In this document: piece by piece, positions 60,356 through 64,000 of the stretch
Position numbering within the stretch: the first letter of the stretch is position 1
How the letters are laid out: the number at the start of each line of letters is the position of its first letter
Assembly: GCF_014483895.1 (NCBI RefSeq)
Contig: NZ_CP059987.1
Span: forward strand, 2,894,808-2,958,807
Source of the DNA: Protaetiibacter sp. SSC-01
GTDB lineage: Bacteria; Actinomycetota; Actinomycetes; Actinomycetales; Microbacteriaceae
Reading direction: 5' to 3'
DNA length: 64,000 nt
Position numbers and translations under genes: made by a program
Notes under the pieces: generated by a model
Told to the model about the DNA's origin: nothing
What the model saw: only the letters and a program-made list of their open reading frames with translations
The model's database searches: none

Positions 60356-61000
60356 TCAGCCGGCGAAGTACTGACGCTCCGGGAGGATCGCGCGAAAGAC
60401 GCGCGTGGGCTCGGCGAGGTGCTCACCGAGGATCTGGGTGGAGACGTCGGTCAGGCCCAGCTTGCGGATCACCTTCTGCGCCGCCGCGACCTCCTCGTCG
60501 ACGCGGGCGCCCTTCATGAAGACGAACTCTCCCCCGGCACGCAGGAGCGGCGCCGTGATGGGCAGCAGCTTCGACAGCGCCGACACGGCACGCGCCGTCA
60601 CCTGGTCGAGTCCTGCATCCTGCACCGCGTCCTCGGCACGAGCCCGCACGACGGTCACGTTGTCGAGGCCGAGCGCCGTCGACTCCTCGGTGAGCCAGTC
60701 GACGCGGCGCTCCATCGGCTCGATGAGCACGAGGTGCACGTCGGGGCGGGCGATCGCGAGCACGAGACCCGGCAGGCCGGCGCCGCTGCCCACATCCCCC
60801 ACCCGTCCGGGCCGGAGCAGCGGTGCGAGCAGCGCCGAGTTCACCACGTGGCGCGACCACAGGCGCGGCAGCTCGAGCGGGCCGATGAGCCCGCGCAGCT
60901 CGCCCTCGCGTGCGAGGTCGGCGGTGAACTGCCGGGCCAGCTCGACGCGGTCGCCGAACAGCTCCGCGGCGACAGCGGGTTCCTGCTCGAGTTCGGTCAT
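60356..61000 (-). CDS. rsmG: 16S rRNA (guanine-527-N7) methyltransferase RsmG (GidB)
   Basis: 214-residue SAM-dependent enzyme methylating G527 (E. coli numbering) of 16S rRNA; loss gives low-level streptomycin resistance in other species. SAM motif VGDVGSGAGLPGLVLAIARPDVHLVLIEPMERRVDWL (~75-112), LWSRHVVNSALL and VTARAVSALSKLLP. The ATG at 60998-61000 was chosen; a longer frame would translate parS site 4 as DVSRETS. The stop TGA lies in a repeat end (CGGCTGAGTAG). Confidence 0.95.
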   Translation of the reverse strand: MTELEQEPAVAAELFGDRVELARQFTADLAREGELRGLIGPLELPRLWSRHVVNSALLAPLLRPGRVGDVGSGAGLPGLVLAIARPDVHLVLIEPMERRVDWLTEESTALGLDNVTVVRARAEDAVQDAGLDQVTARAVSALSKLLPITAPLLRAGGEFVFMKGARVDEEVAAAQKVIRKLGLTDVSTQILGEHLAEPTRVFRAILPERQYFAG

Positions 61001-61012
61001 CGTGCGCTCCGA

Positions 61013-61028
61013 TGTTTCACGTGAAACA
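61013..61028. promoter_or_regulatory. parS site 4
   Basis: A perfect TGTTTCACGTGAAACA in the 35-bp gap between jag and rsmG, inside the operon. Confidence 0.98.
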
Positions 61029-61035
61029 TCGCGGG

Positions 61036-61536
61036 TCACTTGGCGCTGATCACCGTGTGGCGATCGCGACCCTCGCCCTCCGACTCCGAGTGATAGCCGC
61101 GCTCGCTGACGATGTCGTGCACGAGCTTGCGCTCGTAGCTCGTCATCGGGGGCAGGGATGCGGATGCCGCGCCCGCCTCGATCCGCGAGATCGCGTGGTC
61201 GACGATGGCCGACAGCTCCTCGGCGCGCGCGTCACGCGACCCTCCGATGTCGAGGATGAGCCGCGAGAAGCGCCCGGTCTTCGCCTGGACCGCGAGGCGC
61301 GTGAGCTCCTGCATGGCCGACACGGTGTCGGGCTTCGACAGCAGGCTGAGGTTGGTGCCCTCCCCCGCCGTGACCGAGAGGTATGCACGACCGGCGCGCA
61401 CGTCGATGTCGATGTCTCCGTCGACGTCGGCGATGTCGAGCAGCTCCTCGATGTAGTCGGCTGCGATGTCGCCCTCGTCCACGAGCTCCTGCTCGCTCGG
61501 CGCGGTCTCGAGCTCCGCCACGTTCTCCTCGGTCAC
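61036..61536 (-). CDS. jag: RNA-binding protein KhpB/Jag (KH and R3H domains)
   Basis: 166 residues: an acidic start, KH-like domain (~28-95, AADYIEELLDIADVDGDIDIDV...LLSKPDTVSAMQELTRLAVQ) and R3H domain (~110-166, DARAEELSAIVDHAISRIE...MTSYERKLVHDIVSERGYHSESEGEGRDRHTVIS). The R3H RKxVHD pattern is visible. It binds RNA with KhpA and affects cell elongation in other Gram-positives. Overlaps the yidC stop by 4 bp. Confidence 0.94.
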   Translation of the reverse strand: MTEENVAELETAPSEQELVDEGDIAADYIEELLDIADVDGDIDIDVRAGRAYLSVTAGEGTNLSLLSKPDTVSAMQELTRLAVQAKTGRFSRLILDIGGSRDARAEELSAIVDHAISRIEAGAASASLPPMTSYERKLVHDIVSERGYHSESEGEGRDRHTVISAK

Positions 61537-62507
61537 TTCTTGGGTCCCCCCTGCTTCTTGGCGCGGTTCTTGCCGACCGGCTGCTGACGCTGCGTGCGAA
61601 CCGGAGTCTCCGGCTTCTCCTCGATCGACTCGGCGAGCGCCTGCGCATCGTCGGCGATGCGGCCGCGGTTCTTCTTCGCGAGGCGCGCCTCACGGGCGAG
61701 CGCCGCCTCCGAGCCGGGCGTCGGCATGTTCCGGATGACGAGCCACTGCTGCACCATCGTCCAGATGTTGGAGGTCAGCCAGTAGAACATGACGCCGATC
61801 GGGAACGCGAGACCGGAGATGAGGAAGACGAACGGGAGGATGTACAGCAGGATCTTCTGCTGCCGGTACATCGGGCTGTTCTTCATCTCGGGCGTCTGGT
61901 TCTTCGACATGATCTGCAGCTGCGTGTAGAACTGCGACGCCGTCATGATGAGGATCATCGCGATCGCGATGATGATGACCCAGACCTCACCGAAGTTGAA
62001 CGCGTCGACGAGGCTGTACTTGAGCGGCGCGACGCCGAAGAGGTTCGCCCCGCCGAAGCTGTCGGCGAGCTCCTGCGTGAGGAGGCCGACGCCCGCGCGG
62101 TCGTAGCGCGCCTCATTGAGCACCGAGAACAGGCTGAAGAAGATCGGCATCTGGATCAGCAGCGGGAGGCACGACGACAGCGGATTGGTGCCGGCCTTCT
62201 GGTACAGCGCCATGGTCTCGCGCTGCATCGCCTCGCGGGAGAACTGGTCCTTCTTGCCGCGGTACTTGTCCTGGATCTTCTTGAGCTCCGGCGCGACCTC
62301 GAGCATCTTGCGCTGGCTCTTGATCTGGCGCACGAAGATCGGGATGAGGGCCGCGCGCACGATGAGCACGAGGCCGACGATCGACAGCACCCACGTGAGG
62401 CCGCCGTCACCGTCCATGCCCAGCTGGGTGAGCGCCCAGTGGAAGCCCACCAGGATCGCTTCGATGACCCACTTGATGGGCCAGAGGATCGTTCCGAAGA
62501 AGTCCAT
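61533..62507 (-). CDS. yidC: Membrane protein insertase YidC
   Basis: 324 residues of the Gram-positive type, without the large periplasmic domain. Five core helices; GLVLIVRAALIPIFVRQIKSQRKM carries the conserved groove arginine, followed by the hairpin YRGKKDQFSREAMQRETMALYQKAGTNPLSSCLP. C-terminal GLAFPIGVMFYWLTSNIWTMVQQW and a Lys/Arg-rich tail. It inserts membrane proteins alone or with Sec. The ATG at 62505-62507 is just before the first helix. Confidence 0.96.
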   Translation of the reverse strand: MDFFGTILWPIKWVIEAILVGFHWALTQLGMDGDGGLTWVLSIVGLVLIVRAALIPIFVRQIKSQRKMLEVAPELKKIQDKYRGKKDQFSREAMQRETMALYQKAGTNPLSSCLPLLIQMPIFFSLFSVLNEARYDRAGVGLLTQELADSFGGANLFGVAPLKYSLVDAFNFGEVWVIIIAIAMILIMTASQFYTQLQIMSKNQTPEMKNSPMYRQQKILLYILPFVFLISGLAFPIGVMFYWLTSNIWTMVQQWLVIRNMPTPGSEAALAREARLAKKNRGRIADDAQALAESIEEKPETPVRTQRQQPVGKNRAKKQGGPKK

Positions 62508-62517
62508 TGCGGCTCGG

Positions 62518-62832
62518 TCAGCCCTTTCCGTGTCCCGCGGCCACGAAGCCGAATCGGGTGAGGTGATAGTGGTCGTGGTGTCGGCGCGACTCCGGCACAT
62601 CGTCGATGCCGCCGCGTGCCCAGGGGTGGCACCGCAGGATGCGCCAGCTTCCGAGCCCGACGCCCTTGATGACGCCGTGCTGTTGGATAGCGCCCATCGC
62701 GTAGGCGGAGCAGCTCGGGTAGTAGCGGCACACGTCGCCGTAGATCGGGGAGATGACCGCCCGGTAGCCGCGGAGGATCGCGACGCAGATGTTCCTCGGC
62801 AGGAGCCAGAGGAAGAGGCCGACCCGCTTCAT
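62518..62832 (-). CDS. yidD: Membrane protein insertion efficiency factor YidD
   Basis: 104 residues: amphipathic start, then YRAVISPIYGDVCRYYPSCSAYAMGAIQQHGVIKGVGLGSWRILRCHPWARGGIDDVP, the full YidD pattern with its three cysteines. A tail of ~25 residues (HHDHYHLTRFG) follows. Overlaps rnpA by 4 bp and lies 10 bp before yidC. Confidence 0.95.
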   Translation of the reverse strand: MKRVGLFLWLLPRNICVAILRGYRAVISPIYGDVCRYYPSCSAYAMGAIQQHGVIKGVGLGSWRILRCHPWARGGIDDVPESRRHHDHYHLTRFGFVAAGHGKG

Positions 62833-63167
62833 CGGATCAGCGCGGGGTCGAGGATCGCGTGCATCTCGGCCGAGAGACTAGTCCAGTCCTTCTGTGCGGA
62901 TCCGGGGAGCGCACGCACGACGACGTCGGACCCGCTGCCTCCGCGGTCGACGATCGACCGGCAGACGGCGCGCATCCGACGTCGTACGAGGTTCCGCTCC
63001 ACGGCGTTCCCGACTGTCTTGGCGACGATGAACCCGAAACGTGCCGGGTCCGAGGGGTCGCGCTCGACGCGGTAGATGAGCGTGCTGCCAGTGCTGGTGC
63101 GGCGCCCACGGCGCACGATCGCACGGAAGTCCGAGGGCTTCACCACTCGGTTCGCGCCGGCGAGCAC
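62829..63167 (-). CDS. rnpA: Ribonuclease P protein component
   Basis: 112-residue basic subunit of RNase P for tRNA 5' maturation. RVVKPSDFRAIVRRGRR start, FGFIVAKTVGNAVERNLVRRRMRAVCR (~48-72, the RNR signature), DVVVRALPGSA. GTG start 9 bp after rpmH. The RNase P RNA gene is not in the window. Confidence 0.96.
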   Translation of the reverse strand: MLAGANRVVKPSDFRAIVRRGRRTSTGSTLIYRVERDPSDPARFGFIVAKTVGNAVERNLVRRRMRAVCRSIVDRGGSGSDVVVRALPGSAQKDWTSLSAEMHAILDPALIR

Positions 63168-63176
63168 GTCGCTCGA

Positions 63177-63314
63177 CTACGCGGAGAGCTCGGTGCGCCC
63201 CTTGCGACGGCGGGCCGCGAGGATGGCGCGGCCGGCACGGGTGCGCATGCGGAGGCGGAAGCCGTGCTTCTTGGCGCGGCGCCGGTTGTTCGGCTGGAAG
63301 GTTCGCTTGCTCAT
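63177..63314 (-). CDS. rpmH: 50S ribosomal protein L34
   Basis: 45 residues: [45 protein letters not shown]. Universally placed between dnaA and rnpA. Starts the rpmH-rnpA-yidD-yidC-jag-rsmG operon, divergent from dnaA. Confidence 0.98.
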   Translation of the reverse strand: MSKRTFQPNNRRRAKKHGFRLRMRTRAGRAILAARRRKGRTELSA

Positions 63315-63466
63315 GGTGATATCTCCTGGCCCCGGTGTGCGGCGACCGGGAAAGAACGGGGTCGGCGCCTGAATGCCGACAACCTGTTAAAAATAGGGCC
63401 TCGACCGTGAACGGTCAAACTTCGGGCCAGGTTACCTGCTCTGTCTCCACATCCGCCGAGAGGGAG

Positions 63467-63567
63467 TTGTCCACAGGCCGCTGTCCACAACTAAGGTTGT
63501 CGTCATCCTCGCGACGGCCCGGATCCCGACGGATACGGCCCGCATCCGCTCTCACACCTGTGGACAG
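63467..63567. promoter_or_regulatory. DnaA boxes in the rpmH-dnaA intergenic region (part of the origin area)
   Basis: TTGTCCACA at 63467-63475 is an exact actinobacterial DnaA box. CTGTCCACA (63481-63489) and TGTGGACAG (63559-63567) match eight of nine bases. The 287-bp gap also holds the rpmH and dnaA promoters. The main origin array is usually between dnaA and dnaN, beyond the right edge. Confidence 0.8.
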
Positions 63568-63601
63568 GGCTGTGAGTAACAGACCAGGAATTGACGACAC
63601 G

Positions 63602-64000
63602 ATGAGCGATCCCACGGACCCCACGCGGGAGCTGTGGACGGCCGTGCAGGCCCGGCTGGCCTCCGACGACCGCATCACGCCGCAGCTCCACGGCTTCATC
63701 AACCTCGTCGAGCCGAAGGGCGTCCTGGGGGAGACCATCTACCTCGAGGTGCCGAACGAGCTCACGCGCGGCATGCTCGAGCAGCGCATCCGCGTGCCGC
63801 TCCTGGACGCGCTGGCCGACGTCGACGGCGACGTCACCAACTTCGCGATCGTGGTCAATCCCGACATCCAGCCGACGCTGCAGCCGGTCGTCGACGACGT
63901 CGTCGACGCGTCGCCGCACGCGGAGCCCGTGAGCCCCGTCATCGAGCTCGGCCGCCGCAGCGACTCGCGCCTCAACCCGAAGTACAACTTCGACAACTTC
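63602..64000 (+). CDS. dnaA: Chromosomal replication initiator DnaA, N-terminal part (cut by the right edge)
   Basis: The first 133 codons: domain I (TRELWTAVQARLASDDRITPQLHGFINLVEPKGVLGETIYLEVPNELTRGML), the acidic domain II linker, and RLNPKYNFDNF, the start of domain III (LNPKYTFDxFV). The AAA+ and DNA-binding domains are outside. It opens the origin in the ATP form. The ATG at 63602 is the first plausible start. Confidence 0.97.
   Translation, partial: MSDPTDPTRELWTAVQARLASDDRITPQLHGFINLVEPKGVLGETIYLEVPNELTRGMLEQRIRVPLLDALADVDGDVTNFAIVVNPDIQPTLQPVVDDVVDASPHAEPVSPVIELGRRSDSRLNPKYNFDNF

Noticed and set aside
61001..61039. Upstream start of rsmG reading MTRDVSRETS
   Set aside because: This is parS site 4 in frame; the ATG at 61000 gives the usual protein length.

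Overview
The window is very GC-rich, gene-dense actinobacterial chromosome, read as the left flank of the replication origin. The right edge has the order rsmG, jag, yidC, yidD, rnpA, rpmH, then dnaA on the opposite strand. Next to it lie parA-parB with four perfect parS sites, trxB-trxA, murJ, cca, and rpsF-ssb-rpsR-rplI-dnaB. Protein style, HAIR-controlled dnaK, Zur and DtxR boxes, LAxTG/LPxTG surface proteins and many leaderless genes fit Micrococcales, most likely Microbacteriaceae. The family assignment is inference; I could not search a database.

Layout. 1-4.2 kb: dnaK (cut by the edge) with a HAIR promoter, an MFS carrier, a MarR-like regulator, idi and dcd. 4.2-9.2 kb: two sortase-type surface proteins, tRNA-Gly(CCC), a decayed GntR/Ldh2 locus, an alpha/beta hydrolase lacking its serine, and an AlaX editing protein. 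9.2-16 kb: a cysteine-desulfurase-like protein, a Tat-exported phosphoesterase, a heme-oxygenase group with a DtxR-type iron box, and a Pif1-like helicase. 16-22.7 kb: two arrays of the same ~170-bp inverted-repeat element bracket CopD-CtaG, HU, the ribosomal genes rpmB-rpmG-rpsN and a znuC-znuB-zur operon with a perfect Zur box. 22.7-32.4 kb: bkdA-bkdB-bkdC, hisC, a WXG-like small protein with a membrane hydrolase, a protein-tyrosine phosphatase, purB and small membrane proteins. 32.5-39.6 kb: a LacI-controlled beta-galactoside locus (GH42 plus binding-protein ABC importer). 39.6-44 kb: an epimerase, a cNMP-binding TrxR-like flavoprotein and an NhaA-DsbA fusion. 44 kb to the end: the replication, segregation and cell-envelope core.

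How it works together. Metal homeostasis appears twice: zinc uptake with its own repressor beside cysteine-poor ribosomal proteins, and heme-iron release under an iron box. Redox functions appear as trxB-trxA and as the NhaA-thioredoxin/flavoprotein pair. The origin-proximal block joins initiation (dnaA, DnaA boxes, dnaB), segregation (parABS) and wall synthesis (murJ, a Ddl-family ligase).

The most unusual feature is a family of hairpin repeats. Its ends read GGTYGAGTR...GTATCGARACC, with a changeable stem between them. These repeats fill almost every long gap, supply stop codons to three genes, and in the segregation island have duplicated a parS site together with a 32-bp-period tandem array. 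No insertion sequence, prophage or CRISPR array is visible.
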